64,000 nucleotides of DNA from Hyphomicrobium album (GCF_009708035.1 NZ_WMBQ01000003.1:1-64000); one strand, 5' to 3'; counted from the first letter of the stretch, positions 16,753 to 26,824 are shown. A program made the numbers and translations. Notes: generated by a model from the letters alone, not told the origin.

Positions 16753-17331
16753 ATGCCGGACGCACAATCGCTGCAAGCGATCCGCACTGCTCTCGGGCAG
16801 CGCTCGGTGGTGCTCGTCGGGCTGATGGGCTGCGGCAAGTCCGCCATCGGCCGCCGGTTGGCGTACAAGCTGGTGCTGCCGTTCGTCGACGCCGACGAAG
16901 AAATCGAGAAGGCCGCCGGCAAGAGCATCGAGGACATTTTCGCCGAGCACGGCGAGCCCTACTTCCGTGAAGGCGAGCGCAAGGTGCTGGCGCGGCTGCT
17001 GCGGTCGGGTCCGCAGGTGCTGGCGACGGGCGGCGGCGCGTTCATGAACGACGAGACGCGCGCCGCGATCGCCGAGTTCGGCGTATCCGTGTGGCTGAAG
17101 GCGGAGCTGGCGCTGTTGGTGCGCCGCGTCGGCAAGCGCGGCAACCGCCCGCTGCTGAAGGCCGGCGATCCGGAGGCCGTGTTGCAGAGCCTTATGGACA
17201 AGCGCTACCCCGTCTATGCCGAGGCCGATATCACCGTGGAGAGCCGCGACGTGCCGCATGACGTGATCGTGGGCGAAATCGTCGAAAGCCTGAGCCGTGC
17301 GCTCGCGGTGCCGTCGGAGGTCGCCCGATGA
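16753..17331 (+). CDS. aroK: shikimate kinase
   Basis: This 192-aa kinase phosphorylates shikimate in the chorismate (aromatic amino acid) pathway. Its P-loop is GLMGCGKS at residues 23-30. A shikimate-binding DADEEIEKAAGKSI segment, the GGGAFMND motif, and the lid arginines (RVGKRGNRPLL) follow. Its stop overlaps the start of aroB (ATGA), giving a coupled aroK-aroB pair as in many proteobacteria. The gene is divergent from the small membrane protein, with about 195 bp between them. Confidence 0.96.
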   Translation: MPDAQSLQAIRTALGQRSVVLVGLMGCGKSAIGRRLAYKLVLPFVDADEEIEKAAGKSIEDIFAEHGEPYFREGERKVLARLLRSGPQVLATGGGAFMNDETRAAIAEFGVSVWLKAELALLVRRVGKRGNRPLLKAGDPEAVLQSLMDKRYPVYAEADITVESRDVPHDVIVGEIVESLSRALAVPSEVAR

Positions 17332-18476
17332 CCACCGCGACCGCGACACTCGCAGACGTGCGCACCGTCAACGTGCCGCTGGGCAGCCGCGCCTATGACG
17401 TGCTGATCGGCCCTGGGCTTGTCGCCCGCGCTGGCGCGCTGATCGGCGAGCGTCTGGGGCCTGCGCGCTGCGCCATCGTCACGGATAGGAACGTCGCCAG
17501 TTTTCACCTCGCCGCGCTCGAAGCGGCGCTCGGCGCGGACGGCCGCCTCGTCGGCTCGATCGTGCTGCCGCCTGGCGAGTCGACCAAGAGCTTCCGCGAG
17601 CTGGAGCCGCTGTGCGAGCGCCTGCTCGACACGGGCTTGGAGCGCGGCGATCTCGTCGTGGCGCTGGGTGGCGGCGTCATCGGTGACCTCGCCGGCTTCG
17701 CCGCGGCGATCCTGCGGCGCGGCGTGCGCTTCGTGCAGATACCCACGTCCCTTCTGGCGCAGGTGGACAGTTCCGTCGGCGGCAAGACCGGCATCGACAC
17801 GCCGCAGGGCAAGAACCTCATCGGCGCGTTTCATCAGCCGGGGCTGGTGCTCGCCGATACCGACGTGCTCGGCACGTTGCCGGAGCGCGAGCTGCGCGCC
17901 GGCTATGCCGAGGTGGCGAAATACGGCCTGCTCGGCGATGCGCCGTTCTTCGCATGGCTGGAGAAGAACCACCCGTCGGTGTTCGCGCTCGATCCCGGGC
18001 CGCTGACGCACGCGGTGGAGACGAGCGTGAAGGCGAAGGCCGGCATCGTCGGTCGCGACGAGACCGAGCAGGGCGAGCGCGCGCTTCTCAATCTCGGACA
18101 CACCTTCGGGCATGCCTTCGAAGCCTGGTGCGGCTATTCCGACCGCCTCCTGCACGGCGAGGCGATCTCCATCGGCATGTGCATCGCCTTCCGCTTCTCG
18201 GCGGCGCAGGGATTCTGCGATGCGGCCGCGGCCGATCGCGTTGCCGCGCACTTCACGGCCGTCGGCCTGCCGACGCGGATAGGCGACATCCCCGGCGACA
18301 AGCCCGATATCGAAGCGATGATGAAGCTGATGGCGCAGGACAAGAAAGTGCGGCACGGCAAGCTCACCTTCATCCTGGCGCGCGGCGTCGGCGAGGCGTT
18401 CATCGCCCGCGACGTACCGCCTGACACGGTACGCGGCTTCCTGGCGGGCGAAATCGGCGCGTCAGCCGGCCGCTAA
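17328..18476 (+). CDS. aroB: 3-dehydroquinate synthase
   Basis: This 382-aa NAD-dependent, metal-dependent enzyme converts DAHP to 3-dehydroquinate, the second step of the shikimate pathway. The glycine-rich NAD site (VVALGGGVIGDLAGFAA), the QVDSSVGGKTGID motif and the metal-binding histidines in LNLGHTFGHAFE are all present. It overlaps aroK by 4 bp and is clearly co-transcribed. Its length is slightly above the usual 360 aa because of a short N-terminal extension. Confidence 0.96.
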   Translation: MTTATATLADVRTVNVPLGSRAYDVLIGPGLVARAGALIGERLGPARCAIVTDRNVASFHLAALEAALGADGRLVGSIVLPPGESTKSFRELEPLCERLLDTGLERGDLVVALGGGVIGDLAGFAAAILRRGVRFVQIPTSLLAQVDSSVGGKTGIDTPQGKNLIGAFHQPGLVLADTDVLGTLPERELRAGYAEVAKYGLLGDAPFFAWLEKNHPSVFALDPGPLTHAVETSVKAKAGIVGRDETEQGERALLNLGHTFGHAFEAWCGYSDRLLHGEAISIGMCIAFRFSAAQGFCDAAAADRVAAHFTAVGLPTRIGDIPGDKPDIEAMMKLMAQDKKVRHGKLTFILARGVGEAFIARDVPPDTVRGFLAGEIGASAGR

Positions 18477-18566
18477 CCATCGATCTTTCGACATATGTTA
18501 TGGATGCGCTCCCGGCGGTCGCCGGAAGTGCAAACGCAACTTGTACAAGGCGCAGACCCAACCCCG

Positions 18567-19868
18567 ATGTCTCTCGTCACCGCGCTCATTATTCTGGCGA
18601 TCATTCTCCTGATCGTGCTGTCGGCTTTCTTCAACGGCAGCGAAACGTCGCTGACCGCCGCCTCGCGGGCACGCATGCACTCGCTTGAGCAGGAAGGGAA
18701 CCCGCGCGCGGCGCTCGTCAACCGGCTCTTGCAGTCGCCGGAGAAGATGATCGGCGCGATCCTCATCGGCAACACGCTGGTCGACGTGCTCGCCTCGGCG
18801 CTCGCATCGGGTCTCGCGGTGGTGCTCGTCGGCGAGGTGGGCGTCGTCTATGCCACTGCCATCATGACGATCCTCATCGTCATCTTCGCGGCCGTGCTGC
18901 CCAAGACTTACGCGCTCGCCTACTCGGACCGCGTGGCGCTGCTCGTCGCGCCGATCATGCGCGTGGTCATCATCATCCTGAACCCGATCACCATCACCAT
19001 CGAGTTCGTCGTGCGCTTCTTCCTGAAGCTCACGCCGGGCAAGCTCGACGACGAGGCGAACATTCTCGCGGCGCACGAGGAGATCCGCGGCACCATCGAG
19101 CTGCAGAAGATCGAGGGCTCGGTCGCCCGACATGACGCCGACATGCTCGGCGGCGTGCTCGACCTGCGCGATCTGCAGGTCGCCGACATCATGGTGCACC
19201 GGACGAAGATGGAGACGATCGACGCCGACGACCCGCCGCAGAAGGTGGTCGACGAGCTTCTGCGCAGCCAGTACACGCGCGTGCCGCTCTGGAAGGACGA
19301 GCCGGAGAACATCGTCGGCGTGCTGCATTCCAAGGATCTGTTCTCGGCGCTGGGCCGCTCCGGCTGGGATGTCTCCCAGCTCGATATCATGAGCTTCGCC
19401 GTCGAACCCTGGTTCGTGCCGGATACGACGCCGCTGAAGGATCAGCTCAATCAGTTCCTGAAGCGCAAGGCGCAGATGGCGCTGGTCGTCGATGAGTACG
19501 GCGAGGTGCAAGGCCTCATCACGCTCGAAGACATCTTGGAAGAAATCGTCGGGCAGATTGCCGACGAGCACGATACGCACGAGGCAGCGATTCGCGTGCA
19601 GGCCGACGGCACGGTGAACGTGGATGGCGCGGTCGCCGTCCGCGATTTGAACCGCCAGATGAATTGGAGCCTGCCCGACGAGGAAGCGACGACCGTCGCC
19701 GGTCTCGTCATCCACGAGGCGCAGACAATCCCTGAGCCGGGCCAGGTGTTCACGTTCTACGGGTATCGCTTCGAGATCTTGCGCAAGACGCGCAATAAAA
19801 TCACGGCGCTGCGCATAAGCCCCGCGCCTGTCGTTGCTGCGCGCACAACGAAGCAAAGCGCTGGTTGA
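18567..19868 (+). CDS. CNNM/CorC family protein (DUF21, CBS pair, CorC_HlyC)
   Basis: From ATG 18567 the product is 433 aa. It begins with a DUF21/CNNM membrane domain (LIILAIILLIVLSAFFNGSETSLTAASRARM) of about four helices. Two CBS domains follow (from VADIMVHRTKMETID, and VDEYGEVQGLITLEDILEEI). A C-terminal CorC_HlyC domain ends it, with INRQMNWSLPDEEATTVAG-like sequence. The family is linked to Mg2+/Co2+ efflux and resistance. An upstream ATG at 18495 would add 24 hydrophilic residues before the first helix and is less likely. It starts 90 bp after aroB and may be in that operon. Confidence 0.9.
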   Translation: MSLVTALIILAIILLIVLSAFFNGSETSLTAASRARMHSLEQEGNPRAALVNRLLQSPEKMIGAILIGNTLVDVLASALASGLAVVLVGEVGVVYATAIMTILIVIFAAVLPKTYALAYSDRVALLVAPIMRVVIIILNPITITIEFVVRFFLKLTPGKLDDEANILAAHEEIRGTIELQKIEGSVARHDADMLGGVLDLRDLQVADIMVHRTKMETIDADDPPQKVVDELLRSQYTRVPLWKDEPENIVGVLHSKDLFSALGRSGWDVSQLDIMSFAVEPWFVPDTTPLKDQLNQFLKRKAQMALVVDEYGEVQGLITLEDILEEIVGQIADEHDTHEAAIRVQADGTVNVDGAVAVRDLNRQMNWSLPDEEATTVAGLVIHEAQTIPEPGQVFTFYGYRFEILRKTRNKITALRISPAPVVAARTTKQSAG

Positions 19869-19933
19869 GCACGCCGCGCGGTCTCAAAAATTTCGTTCAG
19901 ATTAGGTTCAGGTGCCGAGCACGAACCTGGGCG

Positions 19934-19954
19934 TGGATCTTTCAGGAGGATCCA
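19934..19954 (+). other. small inverted repeat in leader of His-rich gene
   Basis: TGGATC at 19934-19939 pairs with GATCCA at 19949-19954 around a 9-nt loop that contains AGGAG. It is in the 146-bp gap before the His-rich secreted gene. It could be a small leader hairpin but may be chance. Confidence 0.3.
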
Positions 19955-20014
19955 GGACCTGCGTTTCTACCGGCCGAAGATGTCGGAGAAGCGCACGGAG
20001 AAAAAGGAGCTAAA

Positions 20015-20263
20015 ATGAAGAGAGTTCTCCCCCTCGCCGCAATCGCTGGTGCTCTTGCCGCCGTCGTCGCTGTCGGCAGCGCGCAGGCCGCCCCGGCCTC
20101 CGGCAACATTCTCGGCAAGCTGACCACGGTCGGTGAGAACGGCGCTTCCGTCGAGAAGGCCGGCTATCGCCATCGCGGCTACCATCATCATCACCGGTGG
20201 TGGAAGAAGCGCTACTACCGCCGTCACCACCATCACCACCGTCGTCACCGCCACTGGAACTAA
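20015..20263 (+). CDS. small secreted His/Arg-rich protein, 82 aa
   Basis: An excellent ribosome-binding site (AAAAGGAGC) precedes ATG 20015. The N-terminus is a textbook signal peptide cleaved near AQA-APASG (residues 1-25). The mature 57-residue protein ends in a dense His/Arg/Trp/Tyr region with runs of four and five histidines (YHHHHRWW, RRHHHHHRRHRHW). Such a tail could bind metal ions, haem or polyanions such as LPS or nucleic acid. No family or function is recognised. A strong terminator follows 36 bp downstream. Confidence 0.78.
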   Translation: MKRVLPLAAIAGALAAVVAVGSAQAAPASGNILGKLTTVGENGASVEKAGYRHRGYHHHHRWWKKRYYRRHHHHHRRHRHWN

Positions 20264-20298
20264 GCGCCAGTCGACGCTGATCGACGTTGGTGTTCGGC

Positions 20299-20332
20299 AT
20301 CTCGCCTTCGCGCAAGCGGAGGCGAGATTTTT
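20299..20332 (+). terminator. intrinsic terminator after His-rich gene
   Basis: ATCTCGCCT at 20299-20307 pairs over 9 bp with AGGCGAGAT at 20320-20328, followed by a T run to 20332. It lies between the His-rich gene (+) and bolA (-), which converge, and has a terminator form on the plus strand. Confidence 0.8.
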
Positions 20333-20337
20333 CATGC

Positions 20338-20610
20338 CTAAATGGGCTCACCCGGCGCCAGAGCCTTGACGGCCAGCGCGTGCACACCATCTTTGAGCTC
20401 GTCCCGCACCACATCGTTGACGAGCCGGTGACGCTCGACGCGCGATTTGCCCGCGAACGCCTCCGCGACGATGAGCACGCGGAAGTGGCTTTCGCCGGTT
20501 CCGGGCGACGACGCGTGGCCGGCGTGTAAATGTGACTCATTGACCACGTCGAGGCGCGTGGGGCTGAGGCCGATCATCAGCTTTTCGCGCATGCGTGCCT
20601 CTAGGCTCAT
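20338..20610 (-). CDS. bolA: BolA family protein
   Basis: This 90-aa protein has the BolA class II KH-like fold: an N-terminal helix, then LDVVNESHLHAGH with conserved histidines, GTGESHFRVLIVAEAFAGKSRVERHRLVN, and the C-terminal VHALAVKALAPGE. ATG 20610 (MSLEARMREKL) is chosen over an ATG five codons earlier. BolA proteins work with monothiol glutaredoxins in Fe-S and iron handling. The gene diverges from the J-domain gene, 96 bp away. Confidence 0.93.
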   Translation of the reverse strand: MSLEARMREKLMIGLSPTRLDVVNESHLHAGHASSPGTGESHFRVLIVAEAFAGKSRVERHRLVNDVVRDELKDGVHALAVKALAPGEPI

Positions 20611-20706
20611 TAAGGGTCGCCTCATCGGGTTGTGAAAAAATAAGTGCCTAGCCGTTGCCTCCGATCGTCTTGTGTGGAGGCCAAGCCCGGATCATACTTC
20701 GCCAGA

Positions 20707-21345
20707 ATGAAGCTCGACTCCAAATACTTCGACAGCATCCGCGTCGGATCGAAACGCGAGCGCGCCGCGCCCGCGCGCGAGGAGCGGCACCCGCGTTGCC
20801 AGTGGAAGGGCTGCAAGGGCGTCGGCGACCACCGGGCCCCGCGCGGCCGCGGGCAGGACGGTCAATACTACCTTTTCTGCATGGAGCACGTGCGCCAGTA
20901 CAATGCCGAGTACAACTACTTCGATGGCATGAACGACGCCCAGGTGCAGGACTTTCAGAAGGACGCCCTGACCGGCCATCGGCCGACGTGGAAGGTGGGC
21001 GTGAACGCCAAGGCGCCGGGTGCCGCGCCGGCGGCTGAGCCTAGCCCTGCCGCCGCCAGTGCAGCCTTCCGGACGCTCGATCCGCACGCATTTTTTGCGC
21101 GCCGGGCGAAAGCCGCGCGCGAGCAGGCGCCGGAGGGTCGTCGGCAGCTAAAGCCGCTCGAGAAGAAAAGCTTCCAGACCCTCAACCTGCCGGGCGAGGC
21201 GACGAAGGTCGAGATCAAGGCGCGCTTCAAGGAGCTCGTGAAGATTTACCATCCCGACACCAATGGCGGGGATGCACGCTCTGGCGATAAGTTGCGCGAG
21301 ATAATCCAAGCCTATAACTATCTGAAGCAAGCGGGCCACGTCTGA
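20707..21345 (+). CDS. J-domain (DnaJ-like) protein
   Basis: This 212-aa protein carries a C-terminal J domain (about residues 155-212) with the Hsp70-activating HPD in [11 protein letters not shown], and [12 protein letters not shown] in its last helix. It differs from true DnaJ, where the J domain is N-terminal. The N-terminal half has the cysteine-containing segment [13 protein letters not shown] and conserved aromatic residues (YNYFDGMND). Proteins of this layout stand immediately before cobS in many Alphaproteobacteria, as here (61 bp). They may assist the cobaltochelatase AAA+ complex, but this is inference. Confidence 0.88.
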   Translation: MKLDSKYFDSIRVGSKRERAAPAREERHPRCQWKGCKGVGDHRAPRGRGQDGQYYLFCMEHVRQYNAEYNYFDGMNDAQVQDFQKDALTGHRPTWKVGVNAKAPGAAPAAEPSPAAASAAFRTLDPHAFFARRAKAAREQAPEGRRQLKPLEKKSFQTLNLPGEATKVEIKARFKELVKIYHPDTNGGDARSGDKLREIIQAYNYLKQAGHV

Positions 21346-21406
21346 AATCCGGCATTGCCGTCGCACCGATTTCTCCGCCCGCTCTCTTTCCGAGGACACC
21401 GCGATA

Positions 21407-22411
21407 ATGCGTGCGCAAACCCAGTCGGGTGCAGAAGGTAAGCCTGTCAATCTTCCGGACATGAAGCTGTCGGTGCGCCAGGTCTTCGGCATCGACAGCG
21501 ATCTCGAGGTGCCGGCGTTCTCCAAGCCGGACGAGCACGTGCCCGAACTCGATGCCGACTACCTGTTCAATCGAGAGGTGACGCTCGCCATCCTCGCCGG
21601 CTTCAAGCACAACCGCCGCGTGATGGTGCAGGGCTATCACGGCACCGGCAAGTCGACGCACATCGAGCAGGTGGCGGCGCGCCTCAACTGGCCGTGCATC
21701 CGCATCAATCTCGACAGCCACGTGAGCCGCATCGATCTCGTCGGCAAGGACGCCATCGTCCTGAAGGACGGCCAGCAGGTGACCGAGTTCCGCGAAGGCA
21801 TCCTGCCCTACGCGTTGCAGTCCAACACGGCGCTGGTGTTCGACGAGTACGATGCGGGACGTCCCGACGTGATGTTCGTGATCCAGCGCGTGCTAGAAGT
21901 CTCGGGCAAGCTGACGCTGCTCGACCAGTCGAAGGTGATCCGCCCGCATCCGGCGTTCCGTCTGTTCTCGACGACGAACACGATCGGCCTGGGTGACACC
22001 TCGGGCCTCTATCACGGCACGCAGCAGATCAACCAGGGGCAGATGGATCGCTGGTCGATCGTCGCCACGTTGAACTATCTGCCGCACGACGACGAGGTGA
22101 AGATCGTCCTGTCGAAGGCGAAGGGATTCGCCAAGACGGAGGCCAAGCGCAAGGCTGTCTCGAACATGGTGCGCGTGGCGGACCTGACGCGCAACGCCTT
22201 CATCAACGGCGACCTGTCGACGGTGATGAGCCCGCGCACGGTGATCATGTGGGCGGAGAACGCCGAGGTGTTCAGCGATATCGGCTTCGCCTTCCGCGTC
22301 ACCTTCCTCAACAAGTGCGACGAGCTCGAGCGTCCGATGGTGGCAGAGTTCTACCAGCGCTCGTTCGGCGAGGAGCTGCCCGAGAGCGCGGCCAACGTCG
22401 CGCTGAGCTAA
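21407..22411 (+). CDS. cobS: cobaltochelatase subunit CobS
   Basis: This 334-aa AAA+ ATPase is a subunit of the aerobic cobaltochelatase that inserts Co2+ into hydrogenobyrinate a,c-diamide during cobalamin synthesis. Walker A is GYHGTGKST (residues 76-84). Walker B is in [12 protein letters not shown]. Sensor and arginine-finger regions follow ([15 protein letters not shown]). The length and N-terminus ([12 protein letters not shown]) fit CobS. It is 3 bp from cobT. The third subunit gene, cobN, is not in the window. Confidence 0.95.
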   Translation: MRAQTQSGAEGKPVNLPDMKLSVRQVFGIDSDLEVPAFSKPDEHVPELDADYLFNREVTLAILAGFKHNRRVMVQGYHGTGKSTHIEQVAARLNWPCIRINLDSHVSRIDLVGKDAIVLKDGQQVTEFREGILPYALQSNTALVFDEYDAGRPDVMFVIQRVLEVSGKLTLLDQSKVIRPHPAFRLFSTTNTIGLGDTSGLYHGTQQINQGQMDRWSIVATLNYLPHDDEVKIVLSKAKGFAKTEAKRKAVSNMVRVADLTRNAFINGDLSTVMSPRTVIMWAENAEVFSDIGFAFRVTFLNKCDELERPMVAEFYQRSFGEELPESAANVALS

Positions 22412-22414
22412 CCT

Positions 22415-24301
22415 ATGTCGACCCAGCCGAAGCGCAAGGAGGCACCGACCGAGCCCTTGAAGCGGGCGATCGGTCTGTGCGTGCGCGCCATCGCTGGGCA
22501 TTCCGATCTCGACGTCGGCTTCGCGCCGGGCGCGCCCGAGTATTCCCCCAAGCACGTGCAGCTCCCCGAGCCGTCACGCGTGCCCTCGCAGCGGGAGATC
22601 GCCGTAATCCGCGGCTGGGCCGACAGCTTCGCGTTGACCGCCGGCTGCCACGACGAGCGGCTGCACAACAAGCTGGCGCCGAGCGCCGGGCCGGCACGGC
22701 TCGTGTTCGAGGCGGCCGAGCGCGCGCGCGTCGAGGCGCTCGGCGCCAATCGCATGCCGGGCATGGCGCGTAACCTGACGGCACGCCTCGAGGACCAGTA
22801 TGCGCACGGCCGCTACGCGCAGGTGAAGACACGCGCCGACGCGCCGCTCGAGGATGCCGTGGCGCTCATGATTCGCGAGCGGCTCACCGGCCTGCCGCCG
22901 CCTGAAAGCACCAAAGCGCTCGTCGACGTCTGGCGCCCGGCGATCGAGCAGCGTGCCGCGAAGGTTTTGAAGCGGCTCGATTCGCTTGCCGAGGACCAGG
23001 AGAGCTTCGGCCGCCTGATGCGCGACCTGTTGCGCGCCCTCGACCTGACCGAGGAAAGCGTGCAGGCCGACCGCGACGAGAACGAGAACGACGAGGACGA
23101 CAAGGACGAGGGCAGCGACGACACGACCAAGACCGCCGAGGACGGCGAGGACGGCGCCACCGACCAGACCGGCGAGGAAGGCAACGTCGACGGCGAGCTC
23201 AGCGAGACGCAGGAGACGTCGGAAACCGCCGGCGCGGAAGACCTCGACAACATGCTCGACGATCTGGAGCAGATCGAGACGCCGGAGCCCTGGCGTCCGA
23301 ACGCGTCGGTGCTCGATAACCCTGAGGCCTTTGGCTACAAAGTTTTCACGCGCGAGTTCGACGAGGAGATCCCTGCCGATCAGCTCTCCTCGCCCGAGGA
23401 GCTGGAGCGGCTGCGCGCCTATCTCGACCGCGAGCTCAGGGCACTGTCGAGCGCGGTGGCGCGACTCGCCAACCGCCTGCAGCGCCGCCTGTTGGCGCAG
23501 CAGAACCGCGCCTGGGACTTCGATCTGGAAGAAGGGACCCTCGACGCATCGCGCCTGACGCGGGTGATCATCGATCCGATGCATGCACTGTCGTTCAAGC
23601 GCGAGCGCGACACCGACTTCCGCGATACGGTTGTCACGCTGTTGTTGGACAACTCCGGCTCCATGCGCGGTCGGCCGATCATGGTCGCCGCCTGCTGCGC
23701 CGACATTCTGGCGCGTACACTGGAGCGCTGCGGGGTGAAGGTGGAGATACTGGGCTTTACCACCCGCGCCTGGAAGGGCGGGCAGGCGCGCGAGCAGTGG
23801 CTTGCGGCGGGCAAGCCGCAGGGGCCAGGACGGCTGAACGACCTGCGTCACATCATCTACAAGACGGCAGATTCACCGTGGCGGCGCACCAAACGTTCGC
23901 TGGCGCTGATGATGCGCGAAGGGTTGTTGAAGGAGAACATCGACGGCGAGGCGCTGGCGTGGGCGCACCGGCGCCTGCTGGCACGCCCCGAGCAGCGCCG
24001 CATCCTGATGATGATCTCTGACGGCGCGCCGGTCGACGACTCGACGCTGTCCGTCAACTCGGGCAGCTATCTGGAGCAGCACTTGCGGCAAGTGATCGAC
24101 GAGATCGAGATGCGTTCGCCCATCGAACTCATCGCCATCGGCATCGGCCACGACGTGACGCGCTACTATCGGCGGGCGGTGACCATTACCGATCCGAGCG
24201 AGCTCGCCGGCGCCATGACCGACAAGCTGGTCGAGCTTTTCGAGGAGAAGGCGCGCGACCAGAAGCGTCCGCGCCGCCCTGGGCGGAGGCATGTGCATTG
24301 A
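22415..24301 (+). CDS. cobT: cobaltochelatase subunit CobT
   Basis: This 628-aa partner of CobS carries a very acidic linker (about residues 215-295, many DE-rich runs such as [13 protein letters not shown]) and a C-terminal von Willebrand A domain. The metal-binding MIDAS motif is DNSGSMRG near residue 411, and a second aspartate is in [11 protein letters not shown]. CobS and CobT form the AAA+/VWA motor of the chelatase, as ChlI and ChlD do for magnesium chelatase. The stop overlaps the next gene's TTG start. Confidence 0.95.
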   Translation: MSTQPKRKEAPTEPLKRAIGLCVRAIAGHSDLDVGFAPGAPEYSPKHVQLPEPSRVPSQREIAVIRGWADSFALTAGCHDERLHNKLAPSAGPARLVFEAAERARVEALGANRMPGMARNLTARLEDQYAHGRYAQVKTRADAPLEDAVALMIRERLTGLPPPESTKALVDVWRPAIEQRAAKVLKRLDSLAEDQESFGRLMRDLLRALDLTEESVQADRDENENDEDDKDEGSDDTTKTAEDGEDGATDQTGEEGNVDGELSETQETSETAGAEDLDNMLDDLEQIETPEPWRPNASVLDNPEAFGYKVFTREFDEEIPADQLSSPEELERLRAYLDRELRALSSAVARLANRLQRRLLAQQNRAWDFDLEEGTLDASRLTRVIIDPMHALSFKRERDTDFRDTVVTLLLDNSGSMRGRPIMVAACCADILARTLERCGVKVEILGFTTRAWKGGQAREQWLAAGKPQGPGRLNDLRHIIYKTADSPWRRTKRSLALMMREGLLKENIDGEALAWAHRRLLARPEQRRILMMISDGAPVDDSTLSVNSGSYLEQHLRQVIDEIEMRSPIELIAIGIGHDVTRYYRRAVTITDPSELAGAMTDKLVELFEEKARDQKRPRRPGRRHVH

Positions 24302-25419
24302 GTTTGCGTGAGTTCCTGAAGTCGCATCGTGGCCGGCGGCTGCGCCGCCCGGCCGGCGTCGCCCTCCTGCTCGCCGTGGGCGCGGGCATTGCGATGGGCG
24401 GCAGCAAGCCGTCCACGGTCGATCTCAAGACCGGTCCAGTCACCGTCGAGGCAAAGCCGCTCGCCAACTTCGATCGCCTGAAGCGCGACGAGACCCGCTT
24501 CGGCAAGCTCACCTTCCGCGGCGGCGTGGAGTTGACCTCGCCATCGAAGTTTTTCGGCGGCTGGTCGGGATTGGCGCTCGACGATGACGGCAAGCGCTTC
24601 TTCGCGGTCTCCGACGCCGGCCTCTGGATGTCGGGCAAGCTTGCCTACGACGACAAGGGCCGGCCGTCGGGCATGGATGGCGTGACGCTGGGAGCCATCC
24701 AATCCAAGGATGGCGATCCTCTGTCGCGCAAAGGCGACCGCGACGCGGAAGGTCTCGCCCTCATCAAGGGCGAAGCTACAAACGGCGGCGCCTACGTGTC
24801 GTTCGAGCGCAAGCACCGCATCTCGCGCTTCGACATCGTCGGAGGAGAGCTGTCCCCGGCGAAAGGCAAAGTCTCGCTGCCGAAGTCGGCGCGCAACATG
24901 CCGTCGAATGGCGGTTTCGAGGCCATCGCCGTGCTGCGCGGCGGACCGAACAAGGACAAGCTCGTTGCGTTCGCCGAATCCATGCGCGACAAGCGCGGCA
25001 ACTACGTCGGCTGGATTTGGGAGGGCAAGGAGCGCCCGCGCAAGTTCCACGTGACGAATGACGGCGACTACGACGTCACCGACGCGGCCCCGCTGTCCGA
25101 CGGCGGCCTGCTGGTGCTGGAGCGCCGCTTTCGGTTCAGCGAGGGCGTGCGTATGCGCTTGCGCGTGATCCCCGCAAAGCAACTGCGGCCGGGAGCCGTC
25201 ATCGATGCCGACATCCTCGTCGCCGCCGATGGCCGAACCGAGATCGACAATATGGAGGGGATCGCGACGCATGCCGGCCCGGGCGGCGAGACCATCGTCA
25301 CGATGATCTCGGACGACAACTACAATCACGGACTACAGCGGACGGTCCTGCTGCAGTTCGCGATCAGTGCCGGAGACCTGGTTGCGTCGTCGGGAGGCGC
25401 GAAGGCCGACCAGCCTTAA
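24298..25419 (+). CDS. esterase-like activity of phytase family protein
   Basis: This 373-aa protein starts with TTG overlapping the cobT stop (TTGA). An N-terminal basic stretch is followed by a hydrophobic signal-type segment ([15 protein letters not shown]). The mature part is a predicted beta-propeller like the family named esterase-like activity of phytase. Repeated blades contain [29 protein letters not shown] and FEAIAVL motifs, and a late [19 protein letters not shown]. The real substrate is unknown. Coupling to cobT may only reflect genome compaction. Confidence 0.85.
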   Translation: MSLREFLKSHRGRRLRRPAGVALLLAVGAGIAMGGSKPSTVDLKTGPVTVEAKPLANFDRLKRDETRFGKLTFRGGVELTSPSKFFGGWSGLALDDDGKRFFAVSDAGLWMSGKLAYDDKGRPSGMDGVTLGAIQSKDGDPLSRKGDRDAEGLALIKGEATNGGAYVSFERKHRISRFDIVGGELSPAKGKVSLPKSARNMPSNGGFEAIAVLRGGPNKDKLVAFAESMRDKRGNYVGWIWEGKERPRKFHVTNDGDYDVTDAAPLSDGGLLVLERRFRFSEGVRMRLRVIPAKQLRPGAVIDADILVAADGRTEIDNMEGIATHAGPGGETIVTMISDDNYNHGLQRTVLLQFAISAGDLVASSGGAKADQP

Positions 25420-25712
25420 GCGGCGACGGCGCCTTTGACGGCCTTCTTGATGTCGCGCTTCATCTTCAGGCAGCGCTCGGAGAGATCCTCGTCACCGGCC
25501 TTCATGAGGAATGCGTCGAGACCGCCGCGGTGCTCCACCGATTTCAGAGCGTGAGCCGAAACGCGCAGGCGAAAGCTGCGGCCGAGCGTGTCGGAAATCA
25601 GCGTCACGTCGCACAGGTTCGGGCGGAACTTGCGCTTGGTCTTGTTCTCGGCGTGGCTCCTCAGCTGCCCGGAAAGGGGCAGTTTGCCGGTCAGCTCACA
25701 GCGCCTCGTCAT
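25416..25712 (-). CDS. rpmB: 50S ribosomal protein L28
   Basis: This 98-aa L28 begins [16 protein letters not shown], with AAGGAG seven bases before ATG 25712. The core [15 protein letters not shown] and [18 protein letters not shown] are characteristic of alphaproteobacterial L28. The C-terminus is Lys/Ala-rich. It converges with the phytase-like gene with a 4-bp overlap and diverges from the DUF3108 gene across a 269-bp region. Confidence 0.96.
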   Translation of the reverse strand: MTRRCELTGKLPLSGQLRSHAENKTKRKFRPNLCDVTLISDTLGRSFRLRVSAHALKSVEHRGGLDAFLMKAGDEDLSERCLKMKRDIKKAVKGAVAA

Positions 25713-25981
25713 CGTAAAACTCCTTCGCCCCCGCTCTGGCGGTTGGGCGTCGTGCAAGGGATGGGTGGAAACATTTGTCCCCCTCCGGCAAGGCCGTCGG
25801 GGGATTTGGCGGCTTCTATGCCCGACACCCTCGTTCTCGTCAAGGCATCGGGCCCCTCGGATGGCCGCCGTTGTGCGGGCGCGGCTGGGGTCCCGGAAGC
25901 GGCCAAGGGACACAGATTCGACGTAAAACCGGCCTATCCGCGAGGTCAGTCAGTGCGCTTCAGCAAGGGCAACGGGGCATC

Positions 25982-26824
25982 ATGACATACCGGGTTCGGC
26001 CAGCAGCCTGGCGGGTGCTCGCGGCACTCGTCCCGGCGGTCGCTTTGTTGGCCGGCAGCGCCACGATCGCCACGGCGCAGCGCGCCGGCAAAGGACCGCT
26101 GCCCGCGACCGTCGACGCCGTCTACCGCATCTCCTTCACGGCGCTTGGCGACATTGGCCACTTCCACTTCAACTCGCAGGTCAACGGCGACACCTACGCG
26201 CTGGTAGCTGACGGGAAGATCGACACGACCATCTTCGATTACCGCGGCGACATGAAAAGCCGGGGCTCGGTGATCGCGACGGGTACGGGCACGCAGCCCG
26301 CCGACTACACCTACAACTACAAGCAGAAGACGTTTCTCAAGAAAAAGAAGCTCAAGAACGTCAACATCGCCTTCAATGGTCCGGCGGTCGCCTCGGTGAC
26401 GCCCCCCGAGAATTTGTCGGCTCCCTACGTCCTCGTCACGCCCCAGCATCTGAAGAGCGTCCTCGACCCCCTGAGTGGGGTCATGGCGCTGTCGATGGGC
26501 AATTTGGCAAACCCGTGCGCACAGAAGTTGCCAATTTACGACGGCAAGCAGCGCTTCGATCTCGTCTTCACGCCCAAAGGCAGGGCCGGGGCGGATCACG
26601 TGTGTGACGTCAAGCTTGTTCCCGTCTCCGGCCATAAGCCCGGCGGGGGCGCCGGCTCGGTCGTCAACGGCAACATCGAGCTGGTTATGCGGCCGGTCCC
26701 GAACGCCAACGTGGTGATTCCCTACAAGGTCACGGTACCTACCATCGTCGGCACGGCGGAGCTCACCTCCGAGCGGGTCGACATTACCATGCCCGACCAG
26801 CAGCGCATCGCACTGCGCCGCTAG
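25982..26824 (+). CDS. DUF3108 domain-containing secreted protein
   Basis: This 280-aa protein starts at ATG 25982 with a signal peptide (VLAALVPAVALLAGSATIATA). The mature protein is a predicted beta-rich DUF3108 fold: YRISFTALGDIGHFHFNSQVNGDTYAL, then a KKKKLKN insertion and a cysteine pair (NPCAQKL, DHVCDVK). DUF3108 proteins are periplasmic or outer-membrane linked and uncharacterised. Divergence from rpmB at this distance is a common arrangement in Rhizobiales, as far as I recall. Context gives no function. Confidence 0.83.
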   Translation: MTYRVRPAAWRVLAALVPAVALLAGSATIATAQRAGKGPLPATVDAVYRISFTALGDIGHFHFNSQVNGDTYALVADGKIDTTIFDYRGDMKSRGSVIATGTGTQPADYTYNYKQKTFLKKKKLKNVNIAFNGPAVASVTPPENLSAPYVLVTPQHLKSVLDPLSGVMALSMGNLANPCAQKLPIYDGKQRFDLVFTPKGRAGADHVCDVKLVPVSGHKPGGGAGSVVNGNIELVMRPVPNANVVIPYKVTVPTIVGTAELTSERVDITMPDQQRIALRR

